Positions 12,076 to 24,296 of a stretch of 64,000 nt of DNA are shown piece by piece. This DNA is from Augochlora pura (Eukaryota; Arthropoda; Insecta; Hymenoptera; Halictidae). The stretch spans positions 5,580,001 to 5,644,000 of the forward strand of contig NC_135780.1 of the NCBI RefSeq assembly GCF_028453695.1, written 5' to 3'. Both the position numbers and the translations under genes were made by a program. How positions within the stretch are numbered: position 1 is the first letter of the stretch; each line of letters opens with the position of its first letter. The notes under the pieces are model-generated. The model had not been told where the DNA came from. It made no database searches and saw only the letters and a list, made by a program, of their open reading frames with translations.

Positions 12076-14232
12076 TTACGAAAGCTGGGGTTCAGGTCCA
12101 ACTCCGCCTGCGTGTCTATGCACCAACAATGCTACATCTGTAATGAATTTATTAAGGTCATTTGGATCTTCACATTCTGCATATACTCGCACCACATTTT
12201 CAGTTCCTGATGGTCTGAAAATTCGAAGTATTGATTAAAAAATGATTTCAAACTGTAAGATGAATATAATAAATATAAGTGAAAAGTATTAAGTATATAG
12301 AAGTTCGATTGTATGTACCTTACAAAGGATCGACCTTTCCTATATTGCGATACTACACGATCAATTTCGTCTTGTAATCCTTCAGGTGATACACATCGTC
12401 TTCCAGCATCGGTTGTAATTATAATATTTTTATCACTGACTTTTACCAACAATTGTTTGTTTGGTAAATCCTTATAACTTTTCTCCCAGTCTATTATACT
12501 CCAACCTTTTGCATGTAAAATTGTTTCAACTAGTAACATATCACTAAAGGCATCACCAACTGACTGATTTATTACATCAATCATATTTAATAATGTAGAA
12601 GCAGCTTTTATTTGTGAAGCAGTCAGCCTAACAGGAACAATCAAATTATTACGTGTTAATATATTTACTTGCAATAAATATTATCAGTGGTATAAATACA
12701 TTTTAATAAAACTTACTTGGGATTTGTAGTAGCATTTTTAAGAGTTTCAATGACAATGTCCTTAAACACAACGGTTCCATGTCCATTTGCTTCAAAATAT
12801 ATACCTATATCAAATTTTAAGGCTTCATTGTGAAGATGTTTCACACCAGTTGGTGCACATACTACTGGAATTTGCTGGAAATAATTGTTAATCAATAATA
12901 ATGAATTTGTCATTAATAGTAATAATACTAGTTATTTTATCTTACCAGTACATCTGAAATGTATTTAGTAGAACCACCATTAGCATAAGCTGTCTGTACT
13001 AATCCCAAATGAAAGAGATCTATGAAAGAGTTTAATTCTTGTAAGAGTTCTTTGAAATATTCAGCGATGAGTGTGGCTATCTTGTCACCATCTAAAAGAT
13101 GGAATTTATTGTTTTCGTCGAGATAGAAATATACTATTCTATCTGCGTCGCCGTCTATAGACACACATCTAACATTAGTTTCAACGCTAAAATTCGTAGG
13201 TGGTACTTGTTTCACTTTAACATAATCAGCTCCACACTGAAAGAATTCTTTTTGCTTATTGACATGTGTGTTCTAATTATGTTAAATAAATGATATAAAA
13301 ACATATAATACCATGTGATTCAATTCTCCATTTCCATCATTGTATAAATTCATTGTTAACGATGTTCCTAAGTATTCTTGAAACTTTTTTGCAGTCATTG
13401 CACCAACGCCATTAGCAGTATCTAATGATAATTCTGCTACATAATGACCATTATCCACTTTATCTTGTCTAATATGCTTAAATGATTTAGATATTCTTTC
13501 ATAATAGCCATGTAATGTAGCATCGCCATACTTATCTTTTGTATTTGTACAAACAACAAGGTAATGTAATTGAGGAGTTGTAATCACTCCAAAGTCTTTT
13601 ATTGTTCCATTTAAGGCTTTAATTCCTGCAATAGCAGCATTGAATAACACTGGTCCACTTTCCCTGGTATCTCTACCAATTATTACAGTTGCTGTTGCAG
13701 ACATATTAATATTTTGCTCTTTTATAATTTGCTCTACATTAGAAACAAGCTTTGAATCTTCTACATTAGCTAAATTAGTAGCAATAAGTTCCCAAGATGT
13801 TTCTAACATTTCACCAGCTGGATCTACAAGTTTTACACCATTATCTGATCCAATGTTATGGCTTGCAGTAATCATTATACCAATTGCAGCTGTTAGGAAG
13901 ACAATACTTGAAATTAATTATTATAAATAGAATATATGAACAATAAAATTTGTTTGTATTTACCATTTTTCAGTTTAGATCTTAAGACTGCTAAAATTCC
14001 CATCCTATAGAGAACATGTTCCAGAAGATGTGCACTAGAATAAAATATGAAAACATTTATAAAAGAAATTCAATGATATATAATGAAATTAAATGTTCTA
14101 TTACAAATATTCTCATATTTTTGTTCGAAATACTTACGTTGTTCGAAAACCGGCAGTACCATATTGTATATGATCACTATATTTTTTCTTATAGTTTTCA
14201 TTAAATAAAGATTCCAATTGTGAAAATTCCAT
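12076..14232 (-). CDS. PGM3: Phosphoacetylglucosamine mutase
   Basis: The enzyme converts GlcNAc-6-phosphate to GlcNAc-1-phosphate in the cytosol, on the way to UDP-GlcNAc for chitin and glycans. Seven exons join in frame: 14138-14232, 13964-14034, 13312-13889, 12946-13236, 12717-12874, 12319-12627 and 12076-12214, giving 546 residues, close to the human 542. The active-site loop TASHN lies near residue 64 with the phospho-serine, the metal loop DGDADR is in the fourth exon, EANGHGT is in the fifth and the phosphate-binding RPSGTE spans the last junction. All key residues are present. The ATG at 14232 opens MEFSQLESLFNENY and matches the usual length. The gene lies downstream of Dnmt1 on the same strand, 1.4 kb away, which is too far to suggest shared control. 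Confidence 0.95.
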
Positions 14233-15600
14233 CTTTTTATTACTGTATTATTGTTTCGTTACTAAAATTTAAATAAAATTGTTAATATGCGTATACAGTA
14301 CAATGTATTGTGCACAGTACACGAGACAGCACCTGTTACATCCGTCATATACATACAACAGAGTGAAAGTTAAGGATCATGATTTTATAAAAGACTAATA
14401 AGTCACAAGTGCACATTACATATCAAAACTTTTGTTTAATTTATAATCAATGCAAAATGATAAATTAAAACTTGGATTAAATGACTGTATTTGTTAAACC
14501 GTATTTTTTTTATTGCGATAGATAATTTAACCTTATTTATTATGTCGTGTATTTCTGTAAATTAGTTGAAACAGGTTACCTTGGTCTTCAGTAATTGTTA
14601 ATAAACAATAGGTTTTCAATTTGTAATCACAAAATATTTAGTAATGTGAAAGAAACAATTCTTTTTAGTGCTTGAAACAAAACTGCTATTTTCCTTATCA
14701 GATTAGATAATGTTGTTTCACTGTCTACCTGACAGGCGATACGAATAAATAAAAATTTTCAAATACGTTGTACGATATAATTATTTATTAATATGTATAT
14801 TCAACTTATTTAACAAATTATCGAAGCACATACAATGGAAACTGTACAACTATCCTCTATCTAACAATTGCGAACTTAATCGCAAACAAATAATTAAAAA
14901 TCCAGGTAGAGATACTTGACACATACAACATATGCTGCGAAAGTGATTGCACACGTTCGATGAAATGAGATAAACATTATTGACATGATCGTAAAAGCTT
15001 AATAGAATTGACATTACTTAATAATAATCATAGATTTCTATGTCTTATTTTTGCAAGCATCCTCATAAGTTCGACATAGATTGGTTTTTTAACAAAAGAG
15101 GACAGCAATATTTATTTTTTAAGGACAGCAATAATTCTGATCTTTCTCGACATTTTTAAAAATTTGTTTAAATTATCGGCAGCATGAAGTATCATTATGA
15201 AAAATTAATTTATAAGTACACACATAATGTTTTATATAAAATTTTTAAATATAAAAGAATTAACGGTATTTTTTAAAACTTTTATTTTTTATTCAATTTT
15301 TATAGCTATTAAGTGGTTGCCAATTTTCAATGTAAAAGTACATGTAAAAATCATTAAATAAAAGAGATATACACTTTTGTTTTTTTCGTCTAAAATTGAC
15401 AGTTTAATTTAGAAATAAATAACAACTATATTATAAAAAAACCATAAGCTATGGGAACTGTATTTTATATCTAAAATAAATTAAATAAATATTTCCATAC
15501 AATGTTAAAACAATTCGATGAATAAGATTATTAACAAAACTGTATTAAAGACTAGTTGGTTTTTGTTAATACATAAACGAAAATTATTCTTTTAAATACT
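14233..15600. other. PGM3 promoter and Dnmt1 3' untranslated region
   Basis: Plain AT-rich sequence. The part near 14233 must hold the PGM3 promoter, but no clear box is seen. The part near 15600 is the Dnmt1 3' UTR on the minus strand. No copy of the CCAAT module is seen here, unlike in the two divergent promoters. Confidence 0.6.
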
Positions 15601-18600
15601 TTAGTTAGACCTGTTATTAGCTACTTCAGTCTTTATCAAATTTAGTTCTAGTTTGGTGTCGAAGATTTGGTGAATCTTTGTAGTTATATTTTCTTCTTGT
15701 ATGCATTTCCTTATCTCATGTCCAATAGCAGCACCAAGCGGTGGTGGAACTGCATTCCCAACTTGTCGATGTTTATCCAATATAGTTCCATAAAATCGAA
15801 AACTGTCTGGGAATCCTTGAGATCTTGCACATTCGCGTATACTGACCACTCGAGTTTGTACTGGATGCAACACACGACCCTAAATATGTGAGGATTTATG
15901 TTTTTATAAAATCTTTATTAACTCTCCTCTTTTTTTAAGTAGTACCTGTTTTCCCATAGGTTCAGGATTTGTAATAGTTGTACTAAAAAATCCATCCCAC
16001 TCCAATCTACCATATAAACCAGCCCAATGATTATGACGATTTCCCGTATGCGGAAGACACCATGGAATCAAAGTGTTGAATTGTCGATCTGTAGGATCGC
16101 ATGCTTTTCCTAAGGAACAACTGCATACCCCACGATACGCTCCACTGGAACTTCTCCCAACTTTTTTATCATCATAAGTATATTCCCTTAAATATAGATG
16201 AAACATATTTAAAAATTTTGTTTAATTATGTAAAATCATAATAAATAATCTACGTACAATTTTTTTGAGTATGTCCCATCACTTAATCTGAACGCAACAT
16301 TTGGCAAATCACGCCAATCCGAACCACCAGTAATTGGAATGTGCGCTATTCTAGCTTCTACAAGGGGTGCCATTTCTTTACATATATGATCTCTTAACAA
16401 GGGCTGATACTGTTTTGCTCTCATCTAAAAGAGTAAAAAAATTGAAAATCTTATAATATAGAAAACAAGTATTGTCGTAAAGTTTGATTACTTTTCGTTG
16501 AAAATGTGATATTGGTTCACTGCTGTAAGACATCTCTTCCTTATTCCATCCATTTTTTATTTCTGGTAAATCGGACATAGAATCTCTGACACTGGTTGTT
16601 CTAAATGGCGCTGAATCTATCCAAGTACAATTAGAGCTATACTAAAATAATATATTTAAAATAAGAATAATTTATAAGAATCCTTGTAATAATAATAAAA
16701 ATAGTATATAACGTTAAATAGAAATAAAATGTAATATTATTTACCTTTTTATTATTGACTAAAACACTTAATTGACATGCACGTTTGCTGAAGACGTGTG
16801 TAGGTTCTGGATAGTTTGGAAGTGTTTGTCCAGGCGCAGCAGCCAGAATGATCATTCTACGATAATTTAAAAGAGTAAAGTTTGTAAAATAATGACGTTG
16901 CGCCGTAATTACATTATTTAAAAAGAAACCTTCGTCTTGTTTGAGGAACTCCATAATTTCCAGCTTGAAGAATACCAAATGTACATTGGTAACCCATTCG
17001 TACTAGACACCGCAGCGTTAGTTTTAAGACCATACTTTTTTTAAAGGATACAAAATTTCTAACATTTTCCATAATAAAGAACTTGGGTCTATAGTAATCA
17101 CAGTACGATAGGTAAGATACGACAAGGGAGTTTTTAAATAAAGAGTATTGTCGTGAATTGAAACGATTCATGCCACTAAATCCTTGACACGGTGGACCAC
17201 CGCACAGTAATTCTACTTGTCCTTTCTGAGGTAGTTTTTGACCAATATTATCTGTTATATCACCCTGGAGAATATATCGAATCTGTTACGTAATAATAAC
17301 ATAAAAAAATGTTATCAAATAATTTCAAATACTAACATCCATAACTTTCTGCAATAATATATTACAGTCTTCTGTAAATACTGTTGTGTTTGGATTATTT
17401 AATCGATATGCATTAGCAGCTGGTTCTTCTTTCTCAATAGCCCATAAACATTCCGCGACACCAGCTTGATGTAAACCTTCCGATAGTCCTATAGTAAAGA
17501 AGTTATTTAATTTTTGAATGATTATATTAAAGAAATATGATAAAATACACACCACCGCAACCAGCAAATACATCCAGCGTCTTCAATTTATTTATTACTA
17601 CTTTGTAATCAATAGGCTTATTCACAATTGTCTTTTTCTCATTTTCTTCAGTCTTTTTTCCTTTAAGCTTCAAGTTACCTTTACCTTTACTGGTCTTCCC
17701 AATGCTAATAGCGTGATAAGGTGGCTCATCAAATGTTTTCTTTTGTAGATTGTAAACTTCATTGAAATAAAATCGATTTGGTCCTAATGCAGACCATTCA
17801 TCAATAGGCTGATTCAAATTTTCAGAATAAGCAAGATAGCACTTATCGACAACGTCACTAAATTTGACAGTGCACACTATAAAAATGATTTTATATCATA
17901 CACAGTTGAAATATTCATCATAAATGTGCAATATACCTTCGTCACTCCAATAAACCATATTTATATCAACTTGTTCCACTGATGTAGATTCTTTATGAGT
18001 ATTTTCGGGTCTATACAATTTATTTACTTTAATGTTAATATCACAAGGTGAAACTATTACGTCATTTGTAATAGCATATATCATGTTTATATATCCTATG
18101 CAAAAGGGATCAGGAGTATCATAATTTGAACCCTTGATATGATCAGACGATTTTCTATAAAATTCAGGATACATATCTTCGTCTACATTTTCTCTTTTTA
18201 CTTTCACATCTTGATTCACAATTTTATTTTTAAATTTAAATGTCCCCGGCTGCAAAAATACTGCAGTACCAACTCTATATTCTTCACCTTTGTATTTTAT
18301 TACTCCATAAATAACTTCTCTGCTACTTTTCTCTTCTATTTTCTCGTGTACCTTTAAATATTTTTTAATATTAAAGAAATATTACACAATAATTATTTTT
18401 AATTTTACATACCTTTGGCATATTGTATAGTTCTAGTGTGCGTAAACGAGCACAAGCAGCACAAAAGCGATGTATATTCTCTTTCCGACGACATTCAGGA
18501 TCAGGCAAAGGATCTTCAAATCGAGCAGTTTCAGGTGTGTAACGTTTTTGATAAAAGAACGTCTTGCCATCTATGTCTTTTACTTCATCTTCAAGACTCA

Positions 18601-20772
18601 AATTCGTATTGCCTATTACATTATACGTATAACATTTCTTAAATGATCGAGTATATTGTTTCACTTGTAATATTAAATAATTCCTACCTAGATCAACCCA
18701 ATTGTTTGAAATTTTTTTAAAAACGACGGTACATTTGGATCTGATAGATGTAAAAGGTACATCGTCACAATCATCGCTTAAAAATAATTCTATAGGATCC
18801 GATGTTTCTCCCAAAATTGTATCGTTTCCTCTGTGGAACCAATTAGCATGGAACTGCTTTATACCATTTCTATTTTCCCACATATAAATGATTTTAGCAA
18901 TATGAAGCGGAATTGCCGTGTTTTTCGGCTCAACAAGTACATATTCGTTCAATTGTATATTTTCATTGCCTACAATGACAGATTTATAATATGTTCTCTG
19001 GTTATCAATAGCAATTTGTTTTCCCACCCATACAATATCCTTTTCAAGTTCCTTGAAAGCTTTCTTTCTATTTTCTCCTTCAATACTCTTATTATCTATT
19101 ACAGTTTCAAACTGTTCTTCATTTTCTGGATCAGAGTCATCCGCTTCCTAGATAGAAACATTATAAGTTTAGCTAAATTTAGTAACTATCACATAATTAA
19201 AGAAAGATCATGATATTGTTATTTATACTTGAATGGCCATATTTGGACATCTTCTTTTAACGCAAGCCTGCTTGTTCCTTCCGCTTCCTCCAAATTTGAT
19301 CATATCTTTACAAGCACTGCAAAGACCACAATCGGGTTGTTGACAATTTTCACATATTCCACACCTCTGTCGTTTAGGTCCCTGTATTGCGCGTGAAAAA
19401 TTTACATTACTTGAAATGTATTTCTAAAATAACGATTACGCAGACACGTACCATTGTTATTTTATCATCGTGCTTAATCAACTGATCTGCAAAAATATTT
19501 TCGAACATATTGTTCACTAATTGAGTCGTAGTTGCTTTTGTCCAGGCAGGTTTTTTAATTTTCTGTTCCCGACGCTGTGTTCTACGAAGTGCACCTCTTT
19601 TCCCTAATGTAACACCAGCCAGATTAGCTAATGCTCGCATACAAGGACTTGTGATAAGGAGGACATCGTCCGAATCGGCAGAATCATCGAACGACAATAC
19701 TTGATCGCATACAAACTGTGCGTGTCGTAGTAAAGTATCTTCGCTGAATCTTGAAATACCTTTGGGTGGAACGATCGTCTAAAAATAATGCGGTGTCGAT
19801 ATGAGCCAAAAATATTAAAAAATAATATTTTCAAAATTATATTTTTATTACTTGAAGCTTGTTCAGTAAATCTTCATAAGATGGATTAAGTTCATCTAAC
19901 AGGAATTCAATGACCAGTTTACTGATGTATATCTTTTCTCTAACAAGATCTATGAAAGGCGCGTACACTTCTGATGGTTCCATCAAAATATATTCAGCGA
20001 ATGCTGTATTAAATCCAATAAGAGCTAGTTCACCTCCATCAAACCCAGAAACATACCACTCATTTATCGGTCCCATGTCCTTAGTAGGTACTCCACCTTC
20101 GGGTGATGCATCCTCTTCATAAATTGCTTTCATGTAGCCAGAGAAATATAAAGCTATATTTTTTTCTATGAGTCCAGCATCAAATGGACATAAATGACCA
20201 TTTTTATCATAAACACTACAGTACGAGAAAGACAGAAGTATATATAGTGCAAATAACTATAAATTACAAATCAAGCAATGCTTTGTCAAAATATTAAACG
20301 TAAACCTTTACCTAAAATGAGTTAATTTATTTTGTGGATGTTCATCACTTTCATGTATGAATGACTCATCTCCGCTAAATAAACATAATTTTGGATCAGT
20401 TAAAGCAATAAATTCATCAACAGCTCCATTCGGATGTCCTGGATAAAATCTTAAATCATCATTTAATTTTTGACGACAATATTCACATTTTTCAAATACA
20501 GTATTCACTTTCTTAGTTTGAATTTTTGCTCCACTTTTCTCGCCTTCGATCTTCATTTTTTTTTCAACATTTCCTTCCAAATACTCATCGTTTAAAGTTG
20601 GATTTTGATTTTCTTTATTAGTTTCATTGTTTACAAAAATATCCCTTGTAGAATGCAATTCTCCTTCATTGTTAACATCCGAATCCGTTCTTTTTCTTTT
20701 AGCAATTTGTTTTGAAAACATATCAATTATTGTTGGTTCATATTTGGTAGATTTTGTACTGCCAGGTTTCAT
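15601..20772 (-). CDS. Dnmt1: DNA (cytosine-5)-methyltransferase 1, maintenance type, complete
   Basis: The enzyme copies CpG methylation onto the new strand behind the replication fork. Fourteen exons join: 20312-20772, 19852-20215, 19452-19778, 19231-19381 (donor placed at 19229), 18413-19147, 17937-18351, 17553-17876, 17337-17488, 16930-17264, 16745-16856, 16492-16641, 16258-16424, 15946-16186 and 15601-15879; 1404 residues. In order: a degenerate PCNA-box-like TIIDMF and KRKR near the start, the RFTS domain (CEYCRQKL, LRFYPGHP, to about 330), a CXXC zinc finger (CGICENC, CGLCSAC, KFGGSGRKKQAC, about 385-435), BAH1 (about 480-640), BAH2 (about 690-860), a Lys-Gly linker, then the catalytic domain. 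Catalytic motifs are intact: DVFAGCGG (motif I), GPPCQGFSG with the nucleophile Cys near 1002, ENVRNF, QTRRR and RQVGNAVPPPL. The first in-frame ATG is at 20772. It is head to head with LRR1. Confidence 0.97.
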
Positions 20773-21221
20773 AATGATATACAAACTAAATTATTATAAA
20801 TACTTGAATATCAACTAATCCGTTTAATACTGAAACATAAATAGACTAGCGTAAATATAGAATCAGAAAATATTTCTATAATCGAAAAATTTATAAAACC
20901 AAGACATAATTTATATGAATTATAAAATTTATACGCAAAGAAAAAAATAGTATTAGATAATTCAATAAAATTTTCATGTTTATTAATTCAGAGCTAAAAG
21001 GAATAATTTACCTTCATTGGGTTAATAAATACAGTGCACTAACGGTACGTAAAGACTTATTCGAATTTCATGTTCACAATTTTGGACAGTAGAAGTGTAC
21101 GATCAGCTGAATATTACACATTATACTCTGTTAATTTTCAAATCCTCGTACGTTTACCTGCTGTTACCCTTTCCCGCCTTTAAACACTATATACAGTAGC
21201 GGACCCTACCCTCGTACACCT

Positions 21222-21318
21222 TCAAGCTATAGCTTGATCTCTTAGCGAGGATCGACATAGAAATTTTCTTTCTTCTGATTGGCTAGCGATTCATTACTGA
21301 GACAGGATTTATTGGATA
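21222..21318 (+). repeat. CCAAT-box promoter module, copy C
   Basis: The core reads TTAGCGAGGATCGACATA, then GAAATTTTCTTTCTTCTGAT and TGGCTAG, then ATTTATTGGATA. The flank ACACCTTCAAGC to TAGCTTGAT matches copy B. The sequence before it, CGGACCCTACCCTC, resembles TGGATCCTACCTC at 1580. Confidence 0.7.
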
Positions 21319-21384
21319 CGTTATTATCGTTTCGTTGTGTTCTCTTGTTCACTTGCTACTTTCTTTCTTTGACTAAAATCGTGA

Positions 21385-21460
21385 AGGCAGCACTGTTTAG
21401 CTGCGAAGAGTCAACCAATCAGAGAAAAGGAGTTTCTGTACTATACTTCAAATTTGTCGA
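21385..21460 (-). repeat. CCAAT-box promoter module, second inverted copy
   Basis: On the plus strand TAGCTGCGAAGAGTCAACCA is followed by ATCAGAG, AGTTTCTGTAC and ACTTCAAA. It matches the inverted copy at 1568-1655 (AATCAGAG, AGTTTCTATAC, TGAAG) and the reverse complement of copies B and C. Confidence 0.6.
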
Positions 21461-21771
21461 GCTCTTTACCCCCGGCATGACTCAATACGGTGAAGTACTA
21501 CATTATAATACATACGCGCATGCATTCTACGTTTGCACAACATTTCAAACGATTCATTTGATGGACGTATGTTCCACGCGCGAAAAAAGAAGTTTGTTTA
21601 CATGGTTTTACAATCTATCAAATAGAAAATAAACTTCAGCTTTATATTTTGTGATATTTTTAAATAATACCTGCGTAACTCAAAGACATTATGTGTTGAA
21701 CTATCATATGTAACCAAAACTGTTCTCATGTAATGTTGTTTTATACTTTATTTACGTAAGAAAAATTCAAA

Positions 21772-23215
21772 ATGAAATTACACTGTAACATAGAAGTTAA
21801 TAACAGAGTTTCGTCTGGAAATATAATACGACGAAAATCACAGCGTTCAATTTTAGTAATTGGAAGGAACACAGTAAAAGGCAATGATTTATACCTTCTT
21901 TGGCAAACATTGCAAAATAAACAGGGTATTAAATACAAGGTAAAAAAGTCTAATTGCTTTGATTAAAGAATGAAATAGAAAGAATGTAAATTTATTGTTT
22001 AAATATTTTTAGATCGATGGCAACATAGATAAAATATTCCACAAGTTTATTAATCAAGGAAAGGCAACGATACGTCTTATAGAACCACCGCATGATTTAA
22101 TTATTCAAGCCGATACAATTCAACTGAAAAGTTTCATGCATATATTGAAGCTAGGAATGTCTAAACAAATAGATACATCGGTTCTAGCTATTTCAAATTT
22201 GAACCCGAAAAGCATGGCCTCTGTTCCAAAAATTAAAGTTGTGGTTAATAAATCATCCGAGTACCCAACTTTGGAGGGTTTTCCAAGAACTACAGAAGAA
22301 TTGTCCTTGGTTGGATTAAGTAGAAAATCATTCGATAGACAAATTTTAAGACTCCAAAGCTTGAGGATATTAAACTTATCCAACAATCAGATTTCATCTT
22401 TGCCAAAAGAATTAGGTTTATTGCAACATTTACAAGAGCTTAATTTATCACAAAATCGCCTCGATAAAGCTATGAAATGGGTATGGCTGGACCAACCTCC
22501 TATAAAGAATAATTTAAAATTATTAGACATAAGCAATAATATGGTAAGTTAAAATTTTATAAACAAGTAACACTGATATGCTTAATTATTGCATAATTCA
22601 TAATTTTTATGCAGTTAAGTATGCTACCAAAAGAGATTGGAAAACTTCATGCCATTGTTAACTTTAAAGCTAGTAAAAATGTATTATCATATTTACCGCA
22701 AAGTTTAGGATCATTGCCTAATTTGAAATATTTAGATGTATCAAAGAATAGTTTAAAATATTTGCCAGGAAGCATGAGAAACTTGAGATTAATTTTGTTA
22801 GATGTATGCGAAAATGAATTTAATGGTGAAAATGTGGATTCTGTGACTGATGTAGATGTACTTAAATTAGTTGAGTATGCTGGCAGATCAGTTCTTAAAG
22901 CAAGGTTTGTGATACATTATTAACGTAATTAATAAAACTTAATTTTGTGTGCATTCTTATGTTTTATTTTTCAGGCTACCGTACGATGCCAGTACAATTC
23001 CATTAACATTAGTAAAATATTTGGATGCAGCAAATTATTGTGTCTGTGGCAATCCTTGTTTTGATTCTTACAAGAGAAAGTTTGTAGAATTCCACTTAAC
23101 TACAATAGCAAATAGTGTGAAATCATCAGGACATGTTACTGTACCATTTGATTGTTATTTTTGTTCAAGTAATTGTGTATGTATTTTTGCAAGAGTGAAG
23201 CACCAAAATAGTTAA
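21772..23215 (+). CDS. LRR1: Leucine-rich repeat protein 1, CUL2 substrate receptor
   Basis: In animals LRR1 is the substrate receptor of a CUL2 ubiquitin ligase that ubiquitinates the CMG helicase when replication forks converge. Exons 21772-21939, 22013-22543, 22615-22904 and 22975-23215 give 409 residues, against 414 in human. The start MKLHCNIEV matches the family, as does the N-terminal block up to GKATIRLIEPP. Leucine-rich repeats follow (LRILNLSNNQISSLP, LQELNLSQNRL, LKYLDVSKNSLKYLP), and the C-terminal zinc-like domain keeps CVCGNPCF and CYFCSSNC. The gene shares its promoter interval with Dnmt1, and both act at the fork. Poly(A) signals lie near 23269. Confidence 0.92.
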
Positions 23216-24296
23216 ATTTTCACTTTTATACAGTGGATTGTAATTTATTTTTTATCACCAATTATATAAATAAAATAAATATATAAAAAACAATAAAAAT
23301 AATTTGTACAAGATATGTAAAAATTGATTATAGATTATATAATAATTTTTTCATAGAAAATCCGTAATCACTCTATGTCACAAAGGAAATACATTTAGCA
23401 AATTTACCTTCATAATTAATATAGTTCTATACCTGTAAATTTGTTTTAATAGTTATTTTTTCTATTAACTCATTCAGGATAAAAGATATACAAATTTTGT
23501 ACGAACATGAATTTATTACACGTTTAAACAGTTACAATATTTACTGCATTTTAACAAGACATTGACAATTAATATTTTATTTTTGTATGTAAATTAAAAT
23601 ATTAAAATATATCTTTATATTACTTCCTAACTTTAGTCATTACAATCAGTCATTTGATTTATTTAAAATACATTATTCAACATTGTGATAACAAAATATT
23701 TTTTTGCACTGATCCTTCACATTTTTAACATATGTATAGCACATAAATGATATAAAAGTAGTATTAATTTTTACAGATATTTCTCTCCAAGTTATTTCAT
23801 TTTAAAGATTCTAAACAGTTGACATAGATATTATCATTACTGAAAATGACTTTAACAGTCTGAGAGTTTGTCCAAGATGTTAATGTAAGGGACTTGAATA
23901 GTTTTAAAAAGGACATATTACAAATTTATTCGAACAAGAAGTAAAAACGAATAAGAAATCTTAGTAACGATTTTATATTGGTGTAGATTAAAATTTTGTA
24001 TATATTTTAAAAACATGGTGTCAAGGAACGATAAAATCACTGAGATCGATATGTGTATTTTGATTTTGAAAAAGACCACATTCGCGTTAAAATTAGTCTA
24101 TGTATACTGTTTCTTTTTGTACGTATGATTAATTTTAAATTGAACTACTTGTCTTTATATAAATCTGAAATTAACAAGTTTAGTATCATGTATTTATTCA
24201 TTTTGTATATCTATCCCAGGAAATAAAACCAATGTTAAAATGAACAGTTATAACGTATATTTTAAACTTTATGGAAATGTTATTTTTCTCAACTAA
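23216..24296. other. Convergent 3' ends of LRR1 and the Asp-run gene
   Basis: AT-rich sequence with several AATAAA signals just after LRR1. It holds the two 3' UTRs and no recognisable gene, repeat or RNA. Confidence 0.6.

Larger units (their letters stand above)
20773..21771. promoter_or_regulatory. Divergent promoter between Dnmt1 and LRR1
   Basis: No coding exon is seen. Two copies of the CCAAT module lie here in opposite orientation (21222-21318 plus, 21385-21460 minus), the same family as in the AARS2/RRM promoter. A CAG-like acceptor is not needed for LRR1, whose ATG is at 21772. The left half (20773-21150) is AT-rich and probably includes untranslated Dnmt1 sequence. Shared control of two replication-linked genes is an inference. 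Confidence 0.6.
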
